Assembly: GCA_022579005.1 (NCBI GenBank)
Contig: MU401458.1
Coordinates: 434,001-498,000, forward strand
DNA from: Poronia punctata
Lineage: Eukaryota > Ascomycota > Sordariomycetes > Xylariales > Xylariaceae
Direction of reading: 5' to 3'
Length of the DNA: 64,000 bases
The translations under genes and the position numbers were made by a program. Below the pieces are notes generated by a model. That model was not told the origin of the DNA. It saw nothing but the letters and a program-made list of their open reading frames with translations, and searched no databases. The first letter of the stretch is position 1; every line of letters begins with the position of its first letter. Positions 34,527-45,620 of this stretch are shown one piece after another.

Positions 34527-36221
34527 ATGGGATTAGAGCGTCGCTTGTCTTGTGCCACTCCCGATGCCGCTGTGTCGGCACCTGCGTCTCTAGACGCAGT
34601 TGTGAATGTTTCCAGCACCGACTGGAAGCTAATTGACCCGGCGTCATCTGTAGCGCAGATTGCCCCTTCACATGATGCGGACAAAGACGAAGCCAGTGAG
34701 GTTACAGCACGCATATTGAATACGCCGTCAGAGTCGATGCCACCACCACCACCACCGCCTGCAGTGACCGAGACATCGGATACACGCTCCATTCGTTCTT
34801 CATCATCCGCGTCCCGAAACGCCAATCGACTCTCTTTGACATTGCCAATTGCACCCCCAAATAGCATCCCTTCGAGACCTACACCGACATCCTCGGTGCC
34901 TCCCACCCCAGTCGTCGACGCCGCCGCATTCAGTGCTGCGGAGTCTGAAGATTTCATTGTTGCCATTGCCGCTCAAGAACGCCGTGTATTGGAGCTACGA
35001 GAAGAGCTTGCAAGAGCCGAAGTAGAACTGAAAAGGCTACAGAGACAATGGACAATAGCAGAAGGTTGTAAACTGAGACCTTCGAAGACCGTTGAAGCGC
35101 CGCGTGGCTTGGCACCCGCTGCGACATTCCAAAGCCCCCATAAAGATAGCCCAGACTCAAGGCGCCACAGTGAACTAGAGCGGAGGAAGGCCATTCTTCT
35201 CGCACAGAGTCAAGGCACTCCCCGCCAACACAAGAGAACCGTTATTCGCGGGGGCCATACACGCACCCTATCGTTGTTGTCGCCGACCAAGTCGGTCCCA
35301 GGCGGTGGGATACACGAGGATCGGGATGATTTGCGGTCACCAGACTCGTACAGTAGTCGCACATCGAGTACAACTGGCTATCCTCTGAACAAGAGAGCCA
35401 CTTGGACAGGGCTTCAAACACAGCAGCCTGTAGGCGTGAAGCAACTCGCCAACGACTTTAGGCATGGTCTTTGGACATTTGTTGAGGATCTGAGACAAGC
35501 AGCTGTAGGCGAAGAATCTATATCGGGCACAACTAACCGTACCGCGGAAATGGGTACAAGACACCCGCGGCTCGCAGGTGACCAAGACACGATACGTGCA
35601 TCCACAGCAAATCGTGGCCGTATTCCCTTCTCCCCTGAGGCGGACTCGCCGCCGGACTCGCAGCCGGACACGCCATCAGACACCCCGGGTATGTCATCTC
35701 CAGGCAGTCTCAGGCATAGACGAACGACGTCGAAGCCCGAACCGCGGGCCAAGAAGCGGTTCTCTTGGACACCGTTGACATTTGAGAGCTTGGATGACGA
35801 CGATTGGTCAAGTTGGGACTTGCCAAATGTCAAGTCGGCACGATGGAGCGGGAGCACCGCCAATGAGGACGCTATTCCAGCCATCCAAGAGAGAGCCGAC
35901 GAAAACGAAATAATATTGTAAGAACACACCGTCCAGATCAAGACAACAGATGTGCCGCCAATCGAACATCAACACCATTTTTCAGCATTCTAATAAGAAG
36001 TTGATAACAGAAGAGAAAGACGGTCGAGAAACGAACTTCGTCCGTCAACACCCAGGACACCGAGCAAACTCGAAGAGCTTCCTCAAGCTATTCTCAACCG
36101 TCTGACGCCTAGCAACATCAAGACGACAACCTCGAACCTGATTAAAGAATGGGAGAGGAGCTTGTCGCCATCAACTAACGGGAGCTCATCCGAAGTGGGC
36201 CCTCCCCAGTTCCCTGGGTGA
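34527..36221 (+). CDS. DUF4048 family protein
   Basis: Function unknown; found in filamentous fungi. Exon 1 runs to 35917 and exon 2 is 36011-36221, joined by a 93-nt phase-2 intron (GTAAGA...ATAACAG). With ATG 34527 (MGLERRLS) the product is 533 residues; an in-frame ATG at 34257 would add 90 residues, and the frame is open to 33939. A run of eight prolines lies at about residues 72-79. NRLSLTLPIAPP, at about 100, starts the DUF4048 region, followed by a short coiled coil (IAAQERRVLELREELARAEV). HTRTLSLLSPTKS and NDFRHGLWTFVEDLRQAAVGE are the most conserved blocks. The small last exon encodes LRPSTPRTPSKLEELPQAIL and LTPSNIKTTTSNLIKEWE, which I recognise as the family C-terminus, supporting the splice. 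Confidence 0.75.
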
Positions 36222-37536
36222 GATACGCTACGAGTAAATGGATGCTTTTGGTGAGCAGCGAGATGTATGCCTAGCATCCACAGTTTCGGGTTGGGCGCCA
36301 ACCTTGCTCGCGGTGGGACTTTGGTTCGTTATGTTGTCGAAGGTGGCATCTGTGGTCATGACTCTTATGGGTTTCAGATGTCTCATATACACACAATACC
36401 GCGTACAACGTGGGCGGACGTATGGACATACAAGCTTATGTACATGCTTCTACGATTAATGATACTAATGATGGATGACAATGTAACAACAAGATCCTGT
36501 CACTTTTGCATTGTCAGATTCTTTACCTCACCGTTACTACACAGCAAGCAAGCAGGCGACGTTTTGTCTTCGGCTCTTTGTACCCTGTTTTTATACTTGT
36601 GAGTTCTATCTGTTTTATGTTCCTTATGAATACTTTGTTGACAACCTCCCAAGGATATATCGTATGCGCTACCTACATGTAGGTTAGATATCAAAATTCC
36701 GGTGGATATGCCTTTTTTGTGTGATGATGTGTTGCTTGCATTTACTACTGTACTCCTTATGTGAGCCTTGTTGCGCCACAACCCTTGCCTACACTCCGAA
36801 ATATACCTCGCTCCCCATGGTATCATTTCTATTTTATGTCAAGGAAGAATAAACCATAGCCCATCTACTCACCGCAGCCTCTAGCTTCTTAGCTTTATGG
36901 AGGTTGAGGTCCATCTTTTTATGGTCTACATTTTCTGTACACGCGTAAAGGTTGTTTACTAGGTAGTTACTAAAACGAGCTTCACTTGTCTTTAGACACT
37001 ACTTTGGATGGTCTCGCAGTCTTGCGTCGTCTGGACTACCTCCTTTATAGTAGCCGACTGGGATTGGCAGAGGAAGAAAATGTTGATCATTTCTTGGGAC
37101 CTGACTGATAAGATGCTTGGGTATTCCTGTTCTCAAGTAAGTACGTGTAAATCTTGGGATCATAAAGATACTAAAAATAATAAGTATGTGTAAATCTTGG
37201 ATCATAAATATACTGAAAATAGAGCAATGGTAGGTATCTCAAAAGAGGTGTTTACGTGTGTGTGTCATCGGATGGAGTATTTCTTGTGTGATGCGAGTGT
37301 AATTCGCTATCAAAGACACAAGTTGTTTTCACTAATCAATATACTACTCACTCGAAAGGGGAAACCGCAAATGTTCGTTCTATTCATCAAGCATGATTTC
37401 TTTTTCATCTTCCACTACAGCAGGACCGACCATGACTGTCTAGGTAAGTAACTAGTTACGTTGAGCTATCCATAGTCCGAGTAGAAAGAAAACTTAAAAG
37501 GGGGTTATCGACATTCTGCATCTGCTCTGCTTCTAC
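36222..37536. other. Intergenic with a short tandem duplication
   Basis: No gene was seen. A TACGAGTA word occurs at 36229. The only structure of note is the tandem duplication at 37139-37220. Confidence 0.45.
37139..37220. repeat. Two-copy imperfect tandem repeat (about 40 bp units)
   Basis: Unit 1 (37139-37178) and unit 2 (37182-37220) share AAGTAYGTGTAAATCTTGG, then ATCATAAA, then ATACT and AAAAT blocks, with a few substitutions and one indel. It is a local duplication of unknown significance. Confidence 0.75.
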
Positions 37537-39636
37537 CTAGTCTTCGTCCACAATCTTATCTTTCAGTGTATCCGGGTCTTTGCCGACCACCTTGTCAGAG
37601 GACTTGTCGAAGCTAAATGCAGCCAGCTCCGCCGGCGAAGAGAGTCCACCAGCGGGCATGTTGGCAGGCGTGTCTGCTCCACTATCGGGGACTGGTATTC
37701 GGATATCCTCGGGGGACCCGGGGATGGTCATTGGATCTAGGCCGGGAACTATGATATATAGAGGTTAGTCCATCATTCACCAGGAATAAATTTTTATGTG
37801 TAGAGAGGCCCGAGACAACTTTCCATGGCTGTCGAATCACATACGAGAGAGAGAGAGAGAGATTACTTACTTGGGACCCGTTTGGCCACATTCTGATACG
37901 CGGCCGGGATGATCTCAATTATCTCGTCACGGGGGAATTTCAACTTAGGAATGTCCATCGTGCTACAGTGCATGAGATAGGCGTAAAGCACACGGAGGAC
38001 GCTCTCGTGCGCAATGATGACCAGATCGTTCTGTTCACGCTCTAGTTCCAGAATGATGGGTTCGAGGCGCACAGCAAGATCGTGATACGACTCGGCCCTC
38101 GGATACCGGTGGTGGTAGGGATCGAGCTCATGTTTCTCGACTTCCTCGGGGTACAGACGGCGTATGGCGCGCTCACTAAGCCGCTCACAAACGCCGGGGT
38201 TGATCTGCGACATTTGGGTGCGCTGGCGGACCTTGTAACCCCTGTCCTTGAAGGCATCGGCCGTTTGCAGGGTCCGCACTCGCGTCGAACACCAAACCGT
38301 CAGCTGGCGCATCGGGCTGTTCGTTTCCCCTTTGGCCGTAGCGGCAGCATGTTCCTGCTCTCGGTGTTTTACAAGTGTCTCGGCCATGACTTTGGAATAC
38401 CTAATCCCCTCTTCCGAAAGCGGAGCATCTGCCTTGTAGCTCTCGTCTCCGGCAGCGGCGCCGGCACGGACGAAGTAAGTGGCCCGGGATTTAATGTGAG
38501 TGTTGGTAAGGTAGAAGACGATCCGGTGGGAGAGATAGTTAAATGACACATTGTTGTAAAAGAACTTTTGCCCCGCGTTGATCATCTTGATATAGTTGAG
38601 CTCCTTTTCGTTCATCGTCTCAAATGTCGGGATCTTTGTACCCATCCGTCTGAGGTAGAGCTTAGCTGCCTCATCGGGATCCATATTGGCAAACTGGCTC
38701 AAGTCAGCAACGAGATAGCAGGGGATAAAAGTGCATGTGACCCGCGGGGGGGGGGGGGGGGGGGTATGCGTACGTCTGGGGAACCGATCTTGACATTTCG
38801 TGCATTTTCACGTAGGATATTTTCGTCGTCAACGTATGATTCGAGGAAAAGAGTCTGGCATATATTTAGCTTAGAGTTCCGAAACAGGCAAGGCGAGGCG
38901 CGACGGCCGTCAGTAAAACGGACCTGGACATCATGTTTCGCAAACTCTTTTGCTAACGCACGCCGACTCGTGGCTGTAGGATTTACAGCGTCGTAGATGG
39001 CTACCTGACCATTCTCGTGATTCAACCACGAGTATATATCCTCACGACACTTCTTGAGGATCTTCTGACGTAACATTACCGACGAAGGAGAAGCATCGGG
39101 GTAGAAGTAGTCCTCTGGCACATCATTGCCCTCGCCAACAGTGGCACGGCGATAGTCTCCTAGGTGGAAAATGCGTGTCTTGACACCCAACCTAGGTAGC
39201 AGGGGTTAGAGAGAAAAAACAGAAAGCAAGAGTCGAAGCGTTGCAGGCAATCATTACTTACCATTGCAAATATCGGGCCATGGAAACGGAGATGTGCCTG
39301 GGACGCTGTTAGAGATTGCATACGAAGCCCGATACCACGTGGTGTGTTTCGGCAGGTTCGGCTCTTTTGCGGCCCTTACGTTTTACCTCTTGCCGGAAGT
39401 CCAACCATGACGATAGCGATACGACCGGAATGGAAAAGCCTCCCCGACATAGTGCTATACAACTGGGCCGGCGCCCTATCGGCATCCTCGGGGACATCAT
39501 GAATGCCATCGATAAAAGTGCTGCTTTTGCGCCTATAGCGCGGCGCATTCGCAGCAATATCAGCCGTACTATCGTCATGGTTAGCCTGTTGTTCCGACTG
39601 GCAACAAATGTCGCCGAAGTGAACTTGTTCTGGCAT
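37537..39636 (-). CDS. 6-phosphofructo-2-kinase (bifunctional-enzyme family, phosphatase His lost)
   Basis: Makes fructose-2,6-bisphosphate, the activator of phosphofructokinase-1 and inhibitor of fructose-1,6-bisphosphatase. Six exons: 39636-39380, 39297-39262 (36 nt), 39191-38924, 38854-38774, 38693-37871 and 37748-37537 (558 residues). The kinase half shows the P-loop GLPARGKT, HISVSMARYLQWLGVKTRIF, HLGDYRRAT and the Walker-B-like VAIYDAVNPT. The second half is phosphoglycerate-mutase-like, but the catalytic RHG motif reads R-A-G (TYFVRAGAAAGDESYKADAP), so the His nucleophile is replaced by Ala; PGVCERLSE and IIAHESVLRVLYAYLMH are kept. I infer a kinase-only enzyme, as with yeast Pfk26-type proteins. 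The tail IPGSPEDIRIPVP is the family C-terminus. ATG 39636 was chosen as the nearest in-frame ATG; the N-terminus is uncertain. Confidence 0.88.
38746..38764. repeat. 19-bp poly-G tract inside an intron
   Basis: It lies in intron 4 of the phosphofructo-2-kinase gene, nine bases after the 5' splice site. On the sense strand it is a C19 run. Confidence 0.8.
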
Positions 39637-41763
39637 GAGCTGGCGTATTTCGGGAACACAGAAGGGGGAAGAATGTAGCAAGGAGGTCGTAAGTGGTGGA
39701 TAAGCCAGAATTTGGAGTTTATAACCACTGCTCCATTCTCTGCTCCAAATAAGGGGGGCACCCAAGACAAGACACGTTTTTACCCCTGAGCACGGCCTAC
39801 ACCGATGGGATCTAGACAACGCAAGTCACTGTTGACAAGCCCTATATACATATCTGTCTGGGGGAGGATTGGGGAAGTCTCGGGTGTCTAAGTCGACGAG
39901 TGGTAGCCGGTGCATTTTACCACCTCACCGGTAGGTTAGGTTACATGCACGTTACAACGGCAGCAACCACAAATACACAATGGATGAATCTGAGAAGAAA
40001 AAGGCAGAAAACAACGTAGCACTTACAGTAGGGTGTCCATCGAGAAATGCCGGGAGATATGTGCCTCTTTGCTTTGGAGTTCTTCCTATGACGTGTACCT
40101 GCTGTGGGGTGTCGAAACAGGTGCTAAAAGGAGTGGGCGGTACAAAGAGCTGCTATCACTTTAGACCATGTAGGTCTTATAATAAAAATAATGACAGTAG
40201 CAGGTATGCAGACAGACAGTTGCAACTTGAGTTCTATATATAACTGGATGGTTCTCAGTCAAGGCGGTGGCCGATGTTTCATACAGAAATTGTTGACGGG
40301 ATATGGACGGTTTAGCTTCAGAAGCCTTAAAGTCCACCTAATAAGCCTAGAAACGTCTCTCCGGGGTAAAAGATCCACAACGCAACCTTATTCTTATCGG
40401 CCGTTTAAGTTAGGTATGTACTCGTAGGTAGGTAGGTATGTGTGAGTACTTGCAGGTTATTGTAACTGTACGTAGAAGGGGAGGTTTCTTGCTTGAATAC
40501 CTGAAGGAACCCCTCACTTGTTGAGTATTTGTTCTAAATAAGAAACGGTTAGGTTAAAGGCAGGGCAGGTGCTTAGGCAGAGATAGTCCTGGATGTGAAA
40601 GTAGAGGACGTTAATATCATCATTCTCTGACTAAACCTTTATAAAGGGACTTGTTCCTCGTGCGCGTTTCAACATCAATGATAAGAGAACATTAAACGTC
40701 CGAAAAGCCAAGAGTTGAGGGGGAGGTGTTGAGGTGAGTTGTAATGGTCAAGCATAGCCAAGATAAGAGAAATGTATTAGCCTTGACAATGGACTGGAAA
40801 ATCTACGCAAATGCACCTGCCAGGTCGTTCTGCTTTGTGACTGGGTAGGTACATAGGTAGCCTTCAAAGATTAGGTAATCTTTCCATTGTGAAATCAAGT
40901 TGCTCACTGAAACAATATTGTGAACTGAATTTAACCTAACCTAACAGGTTAAGAGCTTCAACTTGTTTTGTTGCCTGTGTCCGGCACAGGTACGTGTACT
41001 CGATAATGGTCGGTTTGAAGCTTGAAGACCTATCACGTCACACTACAAGTACGAGTACAACCAAGAGGACCCTAAACTCTGCACAGTACGGTATCTACTG
41101 GCTCACAGGGCTCCCTGCCTCCTCAAGCCTCCTGGCCCAAGTACTGTGATAGCAAAGATAAGGGGTATGTGTAGATTTGTGTACTGTGTATCATAAGAAA
41201 CTCTAAGGTACCTTATGCATAAAAACTGTATTAAGGCAGTTGATATTCAGCCTACCACCCTGATCACAGGCGCAAGAAACTGTGAAAGGACTCAAAGGAG
41301 CACCAGACTAACGGTTAACTGAATATGCCCTTCCCCAAGCTCACCCACCCTACACAGTACGCGCATGTAACATAGCTACTTACCTACCTCGCTGTAATTA
41401 ATCATCGGTACGGGCATCTACCTACCACACCGATGGGTCTTCTTGAGTGGACCAGGCAGGCCAAGGATTGTCGACCTCGCCTGGGAACTAACCAAGAGGC
41501 CTGGCAATGATTTTTTTTTCCGCAAGACCTCTCTTCGCGTGCATTTGGGAGCTCTGAACTACTTCATTAAAGGCATCCCGAACAACGCCTTGGTAATTAT
41601 ATTGCCAGGAAACTTTTCTTATTTTGATAATTTCATAACGCAACGATAGTAATTCCAGGCAGATTCTTTCTCCGCACTTGAATACCGCCGGGTCGCCCGC
41701 TCTACATTCGCCTGTCTGTCTACCTCTTTACGCCTTTTGCGCTTTCGTCATCCATAATCCATC
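39637..41763. other. Intergenic
   Basis: No gene was supported. TAGGTAGGTAGGTA microsatellite at about 40427, TACTCGTA-type words at 40419 and 41050, and AACCTAACCTAACAGGTTA at about 40933. The 90 bases before 41764 are a T/C-rich leader (tom40). Confidence 0.45.
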
Positions 41764-42976
41764 ATGGAGTCCAGCCTCGAGGTAAAACCGTCATCGCCCC
41801 TCGGCTTTCTGACGTCCAACCCAATTGCAAATGCTGTCAGCAATGCCTACCAATCCTTCTCGGACCGGCGGGCGAAGCTCGGCCTCACGAACCCGGGTGA
41901 CCTAGATTCCATCAGCAAGGAGGTTCAACGTGAGGTTTCCCTAACCAACTATATGCACTCCGGCCTCCGTGCCGACTTAACAAAGGCCGTGAGCCTGTCG
42001 CCCTTATTCCAAGTATCGCATCAGTTTGCCATGGGAGAGCACATGAAACCATATGCATTTGCGGCCCTTTATGGTAGTAACCAGGTAAGACGTCACTGAG
42101 TTCGTGATAGAGGGTAAAGCGTGAGATGGTTCCAGATTGCTCATACTCGTTCCGCGACAAATTAGGTTTTCTTGCAAGGCAGCATGGACAACGATGGCAT
42201 ACTCTCTTCCCGGTTTAATTGGCGGTGGTCCGATAGGCTCGTGGCAAAGTCCCAGTTCCAAGTAGGGTCACCACAAGACATGACTTCGATCGAACACGAG
42301 TACACAGGTAGCGATTTTACCTCGTCCCTTAAAATGCTGAATGCTTCTTGCCTCGAAGGCGGCCCCACGGGAATCTACATATTCCGCCATCTCCAGTCTG
42401 TTACACAAAGACTTTCGCTTGGAGTCGAGTCGGTCTGGCAACGTACCGTGCTGAGCCAACCTCCCGAGTCTGCCACCTCGTACTATGCCCGATATAAGAC
42501 GGACGATTGGATTGCCACTGCCCAGCTACATGCCGCTCAGGGTGCCCTGAATGCGACATACTGGCGCAAACTTACGGACAAGGTCCAGGCCGGTGTTGAT
42601 ATGATGCTCCAGGTCGCCCCTAGCCAGACGATGATGGGTGGCCTACAAAAGGAAGGCCTTACCTCGGTGGGTGTCAAGTACGACTTCCGCGTGTCAACAT
42701 TCCGTGCCCAGGTCGATTCCGGCGGCAGGCTCGGCTGTCTCCTCGAGAGAAGGGTGCTGCCGACTGTTATGATGTCTTTCTGTGCCGACGTCGATCATGC
42801 GACTGTAAGTGACGATTGGGGTCTCCCATGATGTGCGCCATGTGGGCTTGTTGCTAACTTGGATATAGCAAAATGCCAAGGTTGGTCTTGGAATTACCAT
42901 CGAGGCTGGAAACGAAGAGCTGCAGGAGCAACAAGAGGCCATGGGTGCTCAGGCTACCCCCAACATCCCCTTCTAA
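41764..42976 (+). CDS. tom40: Mitochondrial outer-membrane translocase channel Tom40
   Basis: This is the beta-barrel pore through which nearly all nuclear-encoded mitochondrial proteins enter. Three exons: 41764-42084, 42166-42804 and 42869-42976 (355 residues; both introns phase 0, with GCTAAC branch point in the second). Distinctive segments are [58 protein letters not shown] and [19 protein letters not shown]. Amphipathic strands with alternating hydrophobic residues run through residues 80-320. The C-terminus GLGITIEAG carries the beta-signal-like end, followed by a Gln/Glu tail. Length and composition are normal for a fungal Tom40. Confidence 0.95.
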
Positions 42977-44096
42977 ACGTAATCTGCAACTATGAGCCGT
43001 GCTCAATAAACAAGCCTCTCTCCTCTCACCAAAGGTATTGGCCTTTTGTGGCGACGGTGTCGTCTGCACATGAAGAGGCTTTTGTCATCGAGTTGGAGGC
43101 TACTTAATAAAGATGGACAGTTTGTAGCCGCCCTTACTTTACTGCGCTACTCGTCGACGCCTAGTATTAGCGGGTGACCTTTATCGACGAGAACGACTAT
43201 AGATTTTCGCCCGCAACTGAATCACTATTCGGCATGAGCCCGGAGCAAACAGTGGAGTGGGTGTACTGTGTATGATAAGGATGGGCAAATTCTAGAAGGC
43301 GAAAACGGCTGCGTGCATGGGCATATTCAAGCAGATGGCGGACTTGGCGGGCTGTCTGCGGCATTACCTTTCTAAAGACATGGAGACCTGAAGAACTTTG
43401 TATTCTAATTGCCTGTTATGGGTAATGTATATAACTGCCTTGCGTGTACAACATGACGTTTTAAAAATCAGATACAAGTTTCAGTGGCTGCCGTGCGTGA
43501 CTACTCGTAGTTGGATTTGCTGATTACGACACAGCACCTTCTGTCAACATAATTATCTGCTGGCTATGCTTATAAGGGGTCGTCGTCTTAGCGCTGGCCA
43601 AGCCTATGATAGGATCCTTGACTGATTCCTCAACGTGTCTGTGTATGTTACTTGTACGTTGCACATTATTAGAGTTCTGATGGAATGGAAATAATGCCAA
43701 AGTAGTGATAGCAGTCAGCAAGGCACCAGCTGAGTCTTAACCCCGACAGCAATACTGAGGTATGGACGACGTTGAACAGAACCAATCAATCAATCCCAAA
43801 ACGTGGCCTCAGAAGTATCAAGTCCCCACTAAAAACATTGGCAGCTTCTCTCTACGCAGGAAAGCTACTACGAGTACGAGTAGTAGTCTACCTACCTTGT
43901 ACCTACTTGTACTATCTACGTACACGTAGATAGATACGATCATACGATACTATTTCTACAGATCAAAAAGTGCCAATTAACACCACGACCTACAAGAAGC
44001 AATTGGTGGTTTTTCCGCAATAGAAAAGGCAGAAACGAAATCTCCATTTACTTTGCCTGTCTGTCTGTCGGCAGACGACTTGCGCCGGCCCCCAAG
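42977..44096. other. Intergenic, tom40 / spc3
   Basis: No gene was seen. TACTCGTA at 43502 and two overlapping TACGAGTA words at 43869-43882 sit in the spc3 promoter, next to TACCTAC and TACGTACACGTA-like sequence (about 43885-43930). Confidence 0.45.
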
Positions 44097-45000
44097 ATGT
44101 ACAACTCTCTCACAAGACTCCAGAATGTCTTCAGCTTCTTCACAACGGTGGCATTCGTCGCGGCCATGTTGATAGCCATGGCCGACTTGACGATACCGCG
44201 AACACCTAGCGTCGGGACAATAAAGCCTACCAATGTTCAAGTGTTGGTTTTTTTTAATACCTTACCTACCTACCTACCTACCTACCTACCTACCTACCTA
44301 CCTACCTACCTACTACCCTACTTCCCTACCTGTTTACCTGTTTACTCCTTTCTCAACTAACAACCGGATGCATGCGCCAGAGTCAAAGGCCGACCCCATT
44401 ACTACAGTTCGAAAAAAGAGGAATACGCCGTGATCAAATTCTCCCTCGAAGCCGATCTATCATCCCTGTTCACCTGGAACACCAAACAAGTCTTTGTCTA
44501 CGTGACTGCTGAATGGGCCGACACAAACCAAAACCAAAACAAGAACGAGACGAACAAGGCAGTCATATGGGATTCCATCATCACGAGTCCTAGTTCCGAC
44601 CATTTGGCCAATCTGGGTCCTGCCACGAGGAAAAAGCTGGCCAAGAGTACGGCTGGGAAGAGTATTGATCCGAGCAGGTAACACCTACCTTTTTACTTTT
44701 TTGCGCATATATATAAAAGGAAAGGAAAAGAAAATGTGCTTTACTAACTGAAATACCGGGGGAAAAAAAAACAGAGGCAAACTATCCATCAAGAACCAAC
44801 GACCCAAATACCAAATCACACATCCGACTGGCAAAGTCGCTCATACCGAGGACGTCACTCTACACGTCAATTACAACGTGCAGCCGTGGGTGGGCATTTT
44901 GACGTGGAACCAGGACGTCGATTTCTGGCGGTGGAAGAAGATGGCTCGTGGCGTTAGCAAGATCTTTGAGTTGCCTGCTGTGAAGAAGAAGGATAGTTAG
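44097..45000 (+). CDS. spc3: Signal peptidase complex subunit 3 (SPC22/23)
   Basis: This is an ER-membrane subunit required for signal-peptide cleavage. Exons 44097-44242, 44381-44677 and 44775-45000 join to 222 residues, the normal size. Residues 1-10 (MYNSLTRLQN) and the single transmembrane segment VFSFFTTVAFVAAMLIAMA at 11-29 give the type II topology. The lumenal domain shows VVKGRPHYYSSKKEEYAVIK, FTWNTKQVFVYVTAEW and ITHPTGKVAHTEDVTLHVNY, then VGILTW near the end. A Gln/Asn repeat (NQNQNKNETN) interrupts the domain near residue 100. The first intron (138 nt, weak donor GTTGGT) contains about twelve TACC repeats. Confidence 0.92.
44263..44312 (+). repeat. (TACC)n microsatellite within spc3 intron 1
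   Basis: About twelve uninterrupted TACC units, followed by related TACTACCC and TACC-like sequence up to about 44340. Placed between donor and branch point of the intron. Confidence 0.9.
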
Positions 45001-45620
45001 AGAGAGCATCTTAGATACAATAAGAGTTTGGTCTTGTAGGAGAAACCCGGTTCGGGCCTTCTCTTTGAGGAAAATTTAAGACATATATATAGAGATATAT
45101 ATATATAGTTGGCCGCAAAGTCGTTTTACCTCTTTTCCCACAGCGTTAATAGAAGCAACATGCATGTCTAACGCGAACACGGGGCAGTATCCAATGATAG
45201 TAGCATTTCACATTATCAAATTTTCAGGGGCATATGATCTAAGCAGATTTGCATGTTTGAATTTCCATCGTATTATAAGTCCTTGCATCTCAGTAGTAAC
45301 AATAGTAGCCCCTGGCCTCCTTTCCGACCTCAAGACACTCGATTCAACTACCTGCCATATGGCATCGAGTAAGGACATGACAACAAAAGGGTCGGTTTCT
45401 TCTATGATCGAAAAAAAGGGGTACGGAGCCAGGTACTTCTAACAAGCCATCCAGTCCACCGTAAACGCCGTTTCTCATGCATAATTTCTGACATACGCAA
45501 TATTGCCACTTTGCAAGCCCATGATGCTCTTTCCGTCTAAACCGGACTCCTCGAAAATGGACATGGACTGTAACACGTCATGATGTCCCATCATACTCCG
45601 TATCATACTCGAACGCCAAC
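45001..45620. other. 3' spacer between convergent spc3 and Ulp2-type genes
   Basis: No gene was seen. A run of ATATAT (45086-45107) lies shortly after the spc3 stop, probably in its 3' region. Confidence 0.45.

Noticed and set aside
45085..45110. AT-dinucleotide run after spc3 as a terminator
   Set aside because: Fungal polymerase II genes lack such terminators; it is simply an AT-rich 3' region.
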